Shown here piece after piece: positions 19,601-29,169 of a stretch of 64,000 nucleotides of DNA. The notes under the pieces are model-generated. The model did no database searches. It was not told the DNA's origin and saw nothing but the letters and a program-made list of their open reading frames with translations. The translations under genes and the position numbers were made by a program. The first letter of the stretch is position 1; each line of letters starts with the position of its first letter. Origin of the DNA: Chrysopilus asiliformis (Eukaryota; Arthropoda; Insecta; Diptera; Rhagionidae); contig OZ035960.1 of assembly GCA_964034945.1 (NCBI GenBank), positions 66,295,088 through 66,359,087 of the forward strand. Direction: 5' to 3'.

Positions 19601-19792
19601 TTATTTGATAACAATAATTGATACTGATTAAAATAAAAAAAAACATGTGTGTGCAGTGCACACACGGTAGAAGTGAAACCTTAGGAAAACTAAACAGCGA
19701 GAGAATGAGACGAATGCGGTATCAGGAGTGGGATAGTTATAGCGTTTATTTATTATAATATTGGTACCAAGTTCAAAAGTTATATTATATTT

Positions 19793-21504
19793 TTATTCAG
19801 ACTCTTTGTTTTCAATTTCAATAAATGACACGAGCGGCTTATGATAACTAAAGTATAAAATGAATGCTTTGGTTTGGGTTTGATCAATATATCTTTGAAA
19901 TACAACGTCAATTACTGTTTTCGATCTTGTTGTCGATTCAGTGCGACTGGAGCACATTTTTAAATTTAATTTGGTGTTGAGGAACTCAATCAAAGGGAGC
20001 GCTGTATCCAATGCAAAATTCACATTAAAATTTCCACTTAAAATCATAGGAGTTTTATCCAGTGTTCAAAACGCTCCCATTTGTAGTCTTTCGTTCTGCT
20101 CCCAAGGAGGCATTGAAATCAATAGAAAATAAAAATCACTCTCTAGAGAACGAAATTCGGCATTTCAGAAAAACGCTCCCAAGAACGAGAACGAAATTAT
20201 TGTTTGTACGTTCTTGCTCTTAGGATTTTTATATTTGCATTTTGTTTTTACGTTCTTTGAGAACAGAACGTTAATGTTGGGAGCGAAATATCGTTATCTC
20301 ACTATTAAAATACATACTTATATGTGTGTGTGCATTAGAGTGCATTAGACAAAAAATTATGAACAATTTCAAGAAACAAAAAAAAATTCCATTATATTTT
20401 GTATTTTAAAATGTTTTATAACAAATAAGAATATCGGAAAAACTTAAAAAAAAATATACTTTTCAATACTTTTGACCAGTACAAAATCCGTTTCAGACAA
20501 AAAATTTAGGATGTTCATAAATCTGTCTGTTTGTCGGTCTGTATGTAAGCCGTATAACTTTAGATCGGCTTAATTTTTTTTAAATAAATCTACATTTCAT
20601 TCTCTAGAACATATGCTCTCCAGAAGAAATTTTCCACCCTTTAGAAAGTGCAAAAAATACATTTAAAGAAAATAATTCATGAAAATGTTCTTAAAAAATT
20701 GCTGTTTTGGGACCAAAAAAGCATTAAATTTCAACCGTAGGTCAAAACTTCGTGAGAATTAGATGTTCGTCTAGTTATCCTCTACAAAAGTTGTATTTAG
20801 ACCATCAACGAAAAATTAAATATTATAGGAGTTACGGAGAGTTAAAGCGATTCACCATTTTAAAGTCTATTTTTGAAACTTCAATGAAAAACCGGCTGGG
20901 TTTTTCCACTACAGATTCCTACTTTTTTTTTAAATCTTATTTTTTTGACCTAAACTTCACGAAAATGGACGGGGAGCAACAAAAATTAGAACTTTGCACA
21001 TATGGGCAATCTAGTGTGCATCATACCAAAAAGCCATCGCTCGAGGCTTTCATTCATTTTTATGCGAGACCCACAAACCGGTTTGAACAAGGAGCGAAAA
21101 CTTAAATAGAAATCATTTCGTTCTTAACTTGGGAGGGAGAACGAAAAATGTGCATAGCTCGTTCCGACTCCTAGCAACAGTACAGCGGAGCTGAAAATTT
21201 CTCTCTTTACAGAACGATTGCGTTTGAAAATCATTTTCGTTCTTGAGAACGGGAGTCGGAAAACGCAGCAAGCGTTCTTGTCGTTGGGAGCGAAATTTTT
21301 AAGAGCGAAAAGAACGATATAACAAAATAAAGTTTTGAACACTGGTTTTATCGTAATCTTTTTAAAAATCCGCGATATTTCTGATGTGTACTTTAGCAAA
21401 TTATCGTGGATAAATTCAATAATTGTATTTATTGATTGGTTGGGAGAAATGTAAATTGCCACAGCTATAACTGATTTATTATGGTCCAATCGGGTGCCGG
21501 TCAA
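19793..21504 (-). pseudogene. Helentron-type AP-endonuclease domain, split by a hAT
   Basis: The two coding pieces are 21504-21353 and 20051-19793. Together they read as an endonuclease/exonuclease/phosphatase fold: VIAVAIYISPNQSI, then MILSGNFNVNFA (catalytic D/N block), LNLKMCSSRTESTTRSKTVI and FSYHKPLVSF (terminal His block). This arrangement is known from the C-terminal endonuclease of insect Helentrons. The helicase expected upstream is not visible next to it. The hAT at 20060-21344 and its GTTTTATC duplication interrupt it just before PMILSG. An alternative is a LINE endonuclease. Confidence 0.65.
20060..21344. mobile_element. Non-autonomous hAT element (family B), complete with 8-bp TSD
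   Basis: The ends are CAGTGTTCAAAAC and GTTTTGAACACTG. GTTTTATC is duplicated at 20052-20059 and 21345-21352. Internally it carries many copies of 'GCTCCCA..GAACG' and 'GAACGAAA' subterminal motifs. The middle segment 20350-21000 is absent from other copies. There is no transposase frame. Confidence 0.9.
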
Positions 21505-21659
21505 TTTATCGTAAACAATTTATCGTGAACAACTTTATCGTGAACAATTTATCGTAACACAATTTATATATATATATACTAGCAGACCCTTCGTTGGCAG
21601 CTAAAAGTTTTTTTGTGTAAATTTTAGAATGCCAAAAAACCATAAATAACTTAAAAAGT

Positions 21660-22330
21660 TTTGGGAAAAAATGTTATTCTTATAGGACCTCCCGTTTCGA
21701 ATTTTGAAATTCCAACTCCAGATTCGTGATAAGCAACCCTGAAAACCTCCCAAAGCCTGTTTTTTTGCGAGAAAAATTGGAAAAAGGACATTTCCGTTAT
21801 CATTACAGGACCTCCCGTTTAGCATTTGAAAAATCGAACACCGGATTCGCGATCAGCAACCTCGAAAACCCCTTAGTGTCAATTGTTTCAAGAAAAATTG
21901 GAAAAAGGACATTTGCGTTATCCTTACAGGAAGTTCCGTTTCGAATTTTGAAAATCTAATACCGGATTCGTGATCAGCGACCCCAAAAACTCCATAGTGC
22001 CAATTTTTCCGGGGAAAAATGGGAAAAAGGATATTTTCATTATCCTTACAGGACCTTCCGTTTCGAATTTTGAAAATCTAATACCGGATTCGTGATCAGC
22101 GACTCCAGAAATACTATAACGCAAATTTTTCCGGGGAAAAATGGGAAAAAGGATATTTTCATTATCCTTACAGGACCTTCCGTTTCGAATTTTGAAAATC
22201 TAATATCGGGTTCGTGATCAGCGATCCCAAAAACCCCATAATGCCGATTTGTCCCGGTAAAAATGGAAAAAAGGATATTTTCATTATCCTTACAGGACCT
22301 TCCGTTTCGAATTTTGAAAATCTACAAAGC
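21660..22330 (-). repeat. 122-bp minisatellite inside the Helitron-like element
   Basis: There are about five units. Shared phrases are CGGATTCGTGATCAGCGA, CCGGGGAAAAATGGGAAAA and CCTTCCGTTTCGAATTTTGA. The last three units are nearly identical and the left ones more diverged. The same phrases form the arrays at 13560-14580 and 27055-27310. Confidence 0.85.
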
Positions 22331-22428
22331 TAAAAACCTGCTCCTGGCAACACAGATCATTTTGCAAAAAACCGCGTAAAAATCGGTCCAGTAGTTTTTG
22401 AGTTTTGTAATCTCAGACAGACAGACAA

Positions 22429-22459
<31 letters not shown>

Positions 22460-22477
22460 AACAGACAATTTTATATG

Positions 22478-22840
22478 CAGCCATGTTCAAAAGTGTTAGG
22501 CACCCCCATTTTTTACAAAGAAATCATAGATTTTGATAGAGCATTTGTGGAGTATTTTGAAGAAAAATATCCGGAAACACAAAAATAATATCAGAAGATC
22601 CCTGAAAAGGGCTATTCAGGAGGAATGGGATTTTATAAGTGACGACACGAAAATAGGCTTGTAGCGACAATACCGAAAAGACTCGCTGCTGTAATAAGGG
22701 CTAGGGGTGGGCCCACCTAATATTAGTCAGATAAATAAATTTTGATATTCTTAAAATCGCATTGTTTCACTATTATTATATACACGTAAACAGGAAAAAA
22801 TTGATTTTGAAATGGTGCCTAACACTTTTGAACACGGCTG
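22478..22840 (+). mobile_element. Tc1-like element remnant
   Basis: The inverted ends CAGCC(A/G)TGTTCAAAAGTG are about 28 bp and abut TA-rich flanks (TA target). The interior keeps only the transposase C terminus: RAIQEEWDFISDD, a broken stretch, then RCCNKG in one frame and LAAVIRARGGPT in another, i.e. the conserved 'IQEEW...RRLxAVIxAxGGxT' tail of Tc1 transposases. It is inserted into the TATATATA of the Helitron-like 5' end. Confidence 0.8.
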
Positions 22841-22857
22841 TATATAGATATGTATAT

Positions 22858-23545
22858 ATTGCAATTAGACATGAGTAACGCAGCGCTGCGTTGCGCCATT
22901 GCGTTGATACAGTATACTGCGCTATGTGCGCTGATACGCGAATAAAAATTTTAGTAGCGCACATAACGCAAACGAGTCAAACGAAACAACTTGGTTATTG
23001 AGCCAACTGTTGGGGAAATTTTTACATATGTATTCAATACAATAGAGGGGAAATGTCGCCTTGTCTTGCTTTCTCGCACATTGACTTATAGACAAGCCCA
23101 AAAATACAATTTCTTGTTATTGAAATTTGTGTGGGTTGACCGTTGTGTTCATGTTTGTTGTTTTTGTAAGTGGGCTTATCGGTCCTTTGATAAGCCCACT
23201 TACAAAAACAACAAATTTCTTGTTATGTACATATTCTGTTTTCATGGGCCTTGTTAGCGCAGTAACTCAACTCAGCACTGTATCTCATGTCTATTGTAAA
23301 TACATATGATACACAGCGCAGTATTGAGTTACTTTGTTTGTTCCTCCCCTTGATCGAAAAATTGACTGTTTCACACAACGAATTGACAGCGCGGCAAAAA
23401 AGCGCAGCCATAATGACGATGGTTCCAACCGGTGCGCCATATGGCGCAATTTCGTTAACGCACTGCGCTGATACAGTGTACTGCGCTTGCGCTACTGTAT
23501 CAGCGCACGAAATTTTTCTGCGTTACCCATGTCTAATTGCAATGT
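22858..23545. mobile_element. Foldback MITE with ATTAGACATG(G/A)GTAACGCAG ends
   Basis: The inverted ends at about 22858-22884 and 23518-23545 continue into GCGCTGCG-type palindromic sequence on both sides. It contains a second inverted pair (AGCGCAGTAACTCAACTCAG near 23256; complement near 23315) and a perfect hairpin at 23155-23214. It is noncoding. Confidence 0.6.
23155..23214. repeat. Perfect 26-bp hairpin with 8-nt loop
   Basis: TTGTTGTTTTTGTAAGTGGG and the next six bases pair exactly with 23189-23214. The loop is GGTCCTTT. Confidence 0.9.
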
Positions 23546-23565
23546 ATAACGAAACATCAGTAATT

Positions 23566-23667
23566 TATCCCCTCCTCTCTCCACTTCCTCCCTCCTAACA
23601 CTTCCCCCTTCCCCTACCATCCTCTTCCCCTTCCCCTACCTCCCTCTTCCCTTCCCCTTCCCCCTAC
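23566..23667. repeat. Polypyrimidine tract (CCCTTCCCC-rich)
   Basis: This is about 100 bases of almost pure C/T made of short CCCCTTCCCC and CTCCCTC units. It is low-complexity. Confidence 0.85.
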
Positions 23668-24948
23668 CCATCACTCTTGTTTACGATAAATTCACCGGCA
23701 CCCATCTGTATTCTATCTCATTTTCTCGCAGGCTAAAAAATCCTATCTCTTTTTACTGTCGCTTTTTCGTTTCATCGAGTTTGAAATCACTCACAACGGC
23801 GCTAAAGAAGTTTTCACTTCAAAAAGCTTGTTATTCTCCATATTTTGAGCAAAAGTGGTATTGGTAAAAAAATACCACGGGTATCGAAATAAGTTTATAT
23901 ATCTGGGAGAAGATAATTGGTTATGTAGCAGTGATTGTAATTTGATTATGTTGTTTCTTAGCTGTAAATTTAACTCATATTTTTGCAACATAACTAAATC
24001 GGAAAAATGTCTAACATAATTGTTCCAAATTCAAAATCCAAAAACATCAATCGGCTGAATTTTTCCCGTTGTTCCTTTCGGTATGATGAGTGGGTAAACA
24101 GATTTTCCACGAGGAGTAGCTTGTTTTATAGGACAATGACCACTCTATGAATCTATCAACAATACACTTTTCTTGCCCGCGTTAGAAACAAACCCTTGCT
24201 CCAACCAATTTTTAAAATGAGCTAAATATGAATTAGAATAATTTTTTTTCATTGTAAAAATCTTTCTTACATTAATTTTAAGAATGTGATTGAAAATTAT
24301 ATTGGAAAATGTTCTGAAAATTATATTTTACTTAATGTAAGTTTCCCAGATTTTGATGAAAAGATATATACATTACTTGGCCGAAATAAGTTCTGCTCTA
24401 AAATCGGTCCACATGTTCCACTTTCTTCTTTTAAAACAAGGAAAAGAGGCGAAAGTAGCTTTCCATCAGCAGATATAACGGGCTGTACAGTATAACCATG
24501 CGTAGTCGCAGAAACTGATTGAACAAGACATTGAACTTGCTTTATTGCCTGTGTTGCTAGTGAACATTCTGATGAATGTTTTTACGTTAATTATTGATGA
24601 ATGTTTTTACGTTAACAACAAATTCGTCAGCATTTTTGTTTAAATGTTCTTCATTCTTTCCTGGTCACAAATTTATTAATTTTCCTCGATGTAATATAAG
24701 CCCATATGCATAAAAATCAGGGTTTACTCACGAGCAAAGTTATGCGAGCAAAGTAAACTACTTGAGCATTTTCTTAACAGTTTACTTTGCTCAACTAAGT
24801 TCGAAAATTCGAAATGAGAATTTGCTCATATTATAGACCCATGATTTAGTTGTCATTTTGAATTATATTATACAATTTGAAATATTGTTGAGTGAAATGG
24901 ACAATTTTGAAGTTTTCGACACAGAATATGTCAATATTAAAAATAATT

Positions 24949-25830
24949 AATAATTTTTATAATTTGAAAAGTATTAGAGTTTAGCCATATATGAGCATCA
25001 TGAACGGACCCAGCCCATGTGCACTCTACACTAGTAAACATTTCATTTCCACTACAGGTTGCTTGAACATTAAACGAATGTAGACCTTTCCGATTTATAA
25101 ATTCATCTCCGAATACGTTCGGCCTCTTGATTAACCCATTTTTCGCCACCCGGTAAGAATTCTTACCACAACTTTAAATGTTGATCAAAATTCAAAAAAC
25201 GTGTTGATTAGATTTTCCAATTTTTTGCCATAAAACAGGCAAAAAACCTTCACAGAAACGTAAAGGGCCGCGTTTTTGGCCGTTGGTGTAAGAATTCTTA
25301 CCACAAAACTTTTTTCGCATTTCTGTTTAGGTTTTCGAGGAAAAGACCATGAAGAATAAGAGCGAATCCTAAGCTTATTTTTATTCCATGATCAATAAAA
25401 TTTTTCACCATTTTCTGAAAAAAAAAACACATATTGCGCATATTAAAGTATCGACTGTTCTCCGTTGTTAAGAATTATTACCACAAATTTCGGGAAAACT
25501 TTTGGTCGGAAAATTCTGAAACTTTTTGAAAGTCATATTCGACCCAAAAGTAGCGTTCACGCAAATTTTCATCAAAAAATTTCAACGCGTTTAGAAGCGG
25601 CGAAAATGGGTTAAAATATGTGCACCGATTGCACATGGAAACGAAAATTTGCACTGCCATTTTTTTCAATTTCCAATACTTCTTTCGTTTTTGGAAATTT
25701 TATCCAGTTGGGAAAGCAACGATTTTTTCCCAAATAGTTCTACACACCGTCGATTGGTGGATACCAAGGTCTTCACCAACTGTAACCTAGAAATATTGTT
25801 ATTGAGATTTTAAATACATAACAACAAAAA
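24949..25830 (-). pseudogene. HARBI1-like Harbinger transposase, interrupted
   Basis: The minus-strand pieces in order are EDLGIHQSTVCRTIWEKIVA (about 25790, HTH-like), MAVQIFVSMC in a shifted frame, IKRPNVFGDEFINRKGLHSF (about 25130) and WAGSVHDAHIWLNS (about 24990, second catalytic Asp). These match the DDE_Tnp_4 order of Harbinger nucleases. At least one frameshift is present. The piggyBac MITE interrupts between HI and the LIKRP block; removing it with one TTAA restores the frame. The C terminus is missing. Confidence 0.75.
25135..25610. mobile_element. PiggyBac-type MITE with TTAA duplication
   Basis: The ends CCCATTTTTCGCC and GGCGAAAATGGG are flanked by TTAA at 25131-25134 and 25611-25614, diagnostic of piggyBac-like transposition. 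GGTAAGAATTCTTACCAC and variants occur three times inside. No transposase. Confidence 0.9.
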
Positions 25831-26809
25831 TTTTACCTATCTTTTTATGAAAATCCAAATTTCGGTTTTCAGTTACATGAGTTATCCTATTGACAGACTG
25901 ACGGACACACGGACAGATGGACATATGGATATAATAGGGTATTAAAATTTAAGATACATCTTATCTGAAAACCAGGGTCTCCGACGTAACGTAAAAATGT
26001 TTTCATTTTTTGTATGTTGGATAAGCCACCGCCTCGACTTCCCACGCAATCTTCTAGAAAGGTGTTAGCTAAAAAATTCACATTTTCAAGTTTGAAGCGA
26101 TATCTTTAAAATTATTTTCGTCACCCAACGACGTTTTTTATACTTTCGGATTATTATCCTCATCACTATCCAAATCTTTTTCAGCTGTCATAGGTAACGA
26201 AAAAGCATTTGAATCCATTTTCCACAAAATATGCACCGAATTCCACAAAATATTGAAAAATTTCAATAAAAAAGTTTTTTTTTATGGAGTAAACGTCTTT
26301 GAGTATGCTGCAGACCTTACTCAGACTTTCGGGAGTAAATACTCACATAGTGACCTTTTATGCATACCAATAAAGGTGTTCGAATACTTAATACTCACTT
26401 CTAATTTTTTCGCATACTAAACTGAGCATTTACTCCAAAATGTGTAAATTTAGCAAAGTAAAGTAAACTCTAATTTTTATGCATATGACCTATAGTGTGC
26501 TTTTTTAAAATTCCCTAGCCACGAATCAGATGCTTTGAATTTACAATCTTCACAACAAATTTCTTTTTGCCCTTGAAGAGCCCATCTCTGAAGATCTATA
26601 TCGTGGACTATTATTCCTGCACTAACAGCATCTTTAAAATTATTCTTATATATAACAATTTGGAGACAAAAATTTTCAAAATCTTTGTCCTCTTTACTAG
26701 AACCCCATATCTCAAGCCGTTATCGAGATCGTTATTTAAAAAAAAAACAGTTTTTTACGATTATCTCTGAAAGTAGCAGGTTTTTGGTGGTTGAATATAT
26801 GGGATGAAT

Positions 26810-26876
26810 TGGTTGGTTTGTTGGTTAGGTCTCACATTGGGTCCAATTGTACACCTCCGATGTCACTCTTTTTAAA
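26810..26876 (-). mobile_element. I/R1-type LINE 3' end fragment
   Basis: Reverse complement of a sequence like 17005-17085 (ACATCGGAGGTGTACAAT, ACAAACCAA). Confidence 0.55.
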
Positions 26877-26879
26877 GTC

Positions 26880-27315
26880 GGTTCTATTTTTATTAAAAGC
26901 TTTTATTTAGCTCGCTATCTTGTTTGTCTGTGTGTTTGTCTGTCAGGGTCAAATCTTGCAATCAAATTTTAACCCACTTCCACTCATCCGATTCACTTGA
27001 AATTTTGCACGCAGACTTAAGTCCGATGACAATACAATATTTTCACTACTTCGTCCTTGTAAGGATAACGGAAGGTCCTGTAAGGATAACGTGATTATCC
27101 TTTTCCTCAAATTTTCCGGAAAAAATCTCATCTATGGGTTTTTGGGATCGCTTAATCCGATTCTGACGTTAAAAAGTCTGTAAGGATAACGGAAGGTCCC
27201 GTAAGGATAACGTGATTATACTTTTCCTCAAATTTTCCGGAAAAAAATCTCACCTGGGGGTTTTGGGATCGTTGAATCAGATTTTGGCATTAAGAAGTCT
27301 GTCAGGATAACATAA
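26880..27315 (-). repeat. Minisatellite of the 'GTAAGGATAAC' family, short array
   Basis: Two units of about 122 bp share GGAAGGTCC(T/C)GTAAGGATAAC, CCTCAAATTTTCCGGAAAAA and TTTTGGGATCG. They are preceded by a GTTTGTCTGTGTGTTTGTCTG microsatellite, as in the Helitron-like element at 21579-22847. Confidence 0.75.
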
Positions 27316-27333
27316 AACAAATACAGTACAATC

Positions 27334-27550
27334 GCGATTATATGTACTCGCGATTATATGAACCTCGCGGTTATATGACTGCCCAAAGATTTGTATGAAG
27401 CTTCAATTATATGATCATTGCGAATCGAAAAAACCTCGATGATGTGATCATCGATATTTGTCATAACTGGCCATCCAACCCAAATCCAGGGCATGTGGTT
27501 CCAATAAATAAAAAGGAGATTCTTTTCCCAGAATCTAAAGTGGACCATTA
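27334..27550 (+). mobile_element. Pogo/Tigger-type left end
   Basis: TA|CAGTACAATCGCGATTATAT followed by repeats of CGCGATTATATGAACC and TTATATGA. The matching inverted right end is at about 51370-51428, next to the C terminus of a Tigger-like transposase. The interior at this end is short and noncoding. Confidence 0.65.
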
Positions 27551-27829
27551 AAACCTTCAGGCGCGTAAATCGCTTAACGCGGACATTACGTATATCGCTT
27601 AACGCGGAAATTACGTAAAACTCGAAATTCCTAAAGAAAGTCGTTTACCATCTATCATGTGAAGTACAGTGTTTACTTACTCACATGTGGAAACGATAAA
27701 TAGGGGAACGATGAACACGACAATTTCTTGAATTAAGTCAAGGTGTCGTGTTGCATAACGATGACCAGCCACTTAATTGCTTCTGTGCAATGTATGGCCA
27801 AAAGTGCATCGTGTCATTTTTATACCCGT
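27551..27829. other. Unannotated stretch
   Basis: There is one short direct repeat (ATCGCTTAACGCGGA(C/A)ATTACGTA, twice at 27570-27620). Nothing else was recognised. Confidence 0.5.
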
Positions 27830-28265
27830 ATGGTGAAACCAAAGGGTATATTAACTTTGCCTTACCGTTTGTAACGCCAAGATCCCGTCATCACACACAA
27901 AAATGAATTACACCAGTGTGTTTAGAATGATAAAAATAATTAATTTTTGTAAAATGCGAGGCTAAGTTCGTTAATGGGCAAAAATGGACCATTAGGGGGG
28001 GTACCCCCCATACGAACGAAAACGTTTTTTACAAATATCTCGAAAACGGTGCATCCTATCAAAAAAGTCCAAGAACAAAAGTTATTTAGGATATGATTTT
28101 ACATAAAACTCCCATACATCAAAATCCGATTGGAATAATTTTAAAAAATCTTATTGGGAAATTTGACTTCAAAGTGGAATTTTGATACAACTTGGAATAT
28201 TGCAGCAAATAAAGTATTTTACGAACGAATTTTAACAATTGTAGCATTTTTATACCCTATATGGT
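27830..28265 (+). repeat. Dispersed repeat R1, second copy
   Basis: Begins TTTTTATACCCGTATGGTGA and contains CGCCAAGATCCCGTCATCAC and GGACCATTAGGGGGGGTACC. It is an inverted relative of 36780-37270. A start-like phrase recurs at 28240-28275. Confidence 0.75.
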
Positions 28266-28814
28266 GAAACTAAAAGGCTATACCTCAACAGTCTGTCGTT
28301 ATACACAACAATGAATCCATGTTCTTCTATAACGGTGCGTTAGATACTACATCGAAAAGGTGTGAAACAATATCTAACATTAATATTGTATATAATTCAA
28401 TTCCAATATTCCTTATGAAAGTTAAACAAGCCAACCAAGCGATACTTGAAACCTCAGGCTAATATTGTCTTTATCAAAAACATTTTTTACTTTTCGAAAC
28501 TTTTGTCATAGTACCAATATAGTTTTAATGATTTACTAAATTACTTAAATAATTTTAAAAAAATACTTTAATAATTAAAACATCTGTCAAATATTGAACT
28601 ACTATCACCTTAGGTAGAAAACGCGAATGAAAACCCATTTCCCCAGAAAATACTCATGTCAGGTAAATTCCAAATTTTAGTAATTCATCAGGTGTTTAAT
28701 GAGATTATTGTAATTAAGGACATCATTATATATTGGAAAAAATAGATTGTTATCGTTAGTTGTTTTAGATACACCAGCAAGTTAAGATCTTAACTTTTAA
28801 AGTGACTTTAAAAC
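28266..28814. other. Probable Helentron 5' flank, unannotated
   Basis: AT-rich, no coding signal. The true left end of the Helentron probably lies in or before this stretch but I could not fix it. Confidence 0.4.
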
Positions 28815-29075
28815 AACATTTTTAATCAACAATTTAAAATCTGTTCTGTGAGGTGAACATAACTTTTAGTTAAGTGAAATTAAAAATTTCGTGAAACTGA
28901 GGATATTTAATCAACAATTTAAAATCTGTTCTGTGAGGTGAACATAACTTTTAGTTAAGTGAAATTATTTCCTGAAACTGAGGATATTTAATCAACAATT
29001 TAAAATCTGTTCTGTGAAGTGAACATAACTTTTGGTGAAGTGAACCTAAAAATTTCCTGAAACTGAGGATATATT
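28815..29075 (+). repeat. Three-unit tandem repeat upstream of the Helentron gene
   Basis: Units of about 85-90 bp share AATCAACAATTTAAAATCTG, TTCTGTGAGGTGAACATAAC and CTGAAACTGAGGATAT. They end about 100 bp before the ATG at 29170, so they may lie in the promoter or leader. That role is inference. Confidence 0.85.
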
Positions 29076-29169
29076 TTTAAATTTAGTGCAATTTTCTTCA
29101 TTGCTCTAGGTAAGCTAATATATCTTTTTTTCTTTCTGGAATTATAAATTTGCTTCGATTTTGGTTAAA

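Larger units (their letters stand above)
21579..22847 (-). mobile_element. Helitron-like element with 122-bp minisatellite (minus strand)
   Basis: Reading the minus strand, the element starts TCTATATA (split by the Tc1 remnant) and continues AAAATTGTCTGTTTG, a well-known insect Helitron-like 5' end. It carries GTCTGTCTGTCTG microsatellite, then about five units of a 122-bp repeat, and ends CCAACGAAGGGTCTGCTAGT, where CTAG|T is the expected Helitron terminus. It is non-autonomous, with no Rep/Hel frame. Confidence 0.55.
21490..23703. mobile_element. TIR element starting GGGTGCCGGT, carrying nested insertions
   Basis: The inverted ends GGGTGCCGGTCAATTTATCG (21490) and its complement (ending 23703) match over about 26 bp with one mismatch. 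The flanks read ATC on both sides, a possible 3-bp duplication. Just inside the left end, a 'CAATTTATCGT(G/A)AACA' unit repeats about four times. The interior holds a Helitron-like segment, a Tc1 remnant and a foldback MITE, but no transposase of its own. The superfamily is not assigned. Confidence 0.6.
24699..26491 (-). mobile_element. PIF/Harbinger element with degenerate transposase
   Basis: The inverted ends share CATATGCATAAAAAT(C/T)AG and continue to AGTAAACT. ATA flanks both sides (24696-24698, 26492-26494). Subterminal 'AGCAAAGTAAAC' motifs repeat. It encodes HARBI1-like pieces on the minus strand and is itself interrupted by a piggyBac MITE. It is inserted in the pogo/Tc5-like transposon. 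Confidence 0.75.
23791..26780 (-). pseudogene. Pogo/Tc5-like DDE transposase, broken by nested elements
   Basis: This is a cut-and-paste transposase read on the minus strand. The N-terminal HTH piece (about 26640-26505) has VSAGIIVHDIDLQRWALQ and FKASDSWLGNFKKAH, typical of CENP-B/Tc5-type DNA-binding domains. The DDE domain follows at about 24600-24330 (TTHGYTVQPVISADGKLLSP, first Asp) and 24240-23800 (VLLIDS-stop-SGHC, second Asp; IPKGTTGKIQPIDVFGF, third Asp; LLHNQLSSPRYINLFRYPWY tail). Nonsense codons lie in the second and third blocks, and sequence between 24330 and 24240 is scrambled. The Harbinger at 24699-26491 separates the N-terminal piece from the catalytic part. Confidence 0.75.
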
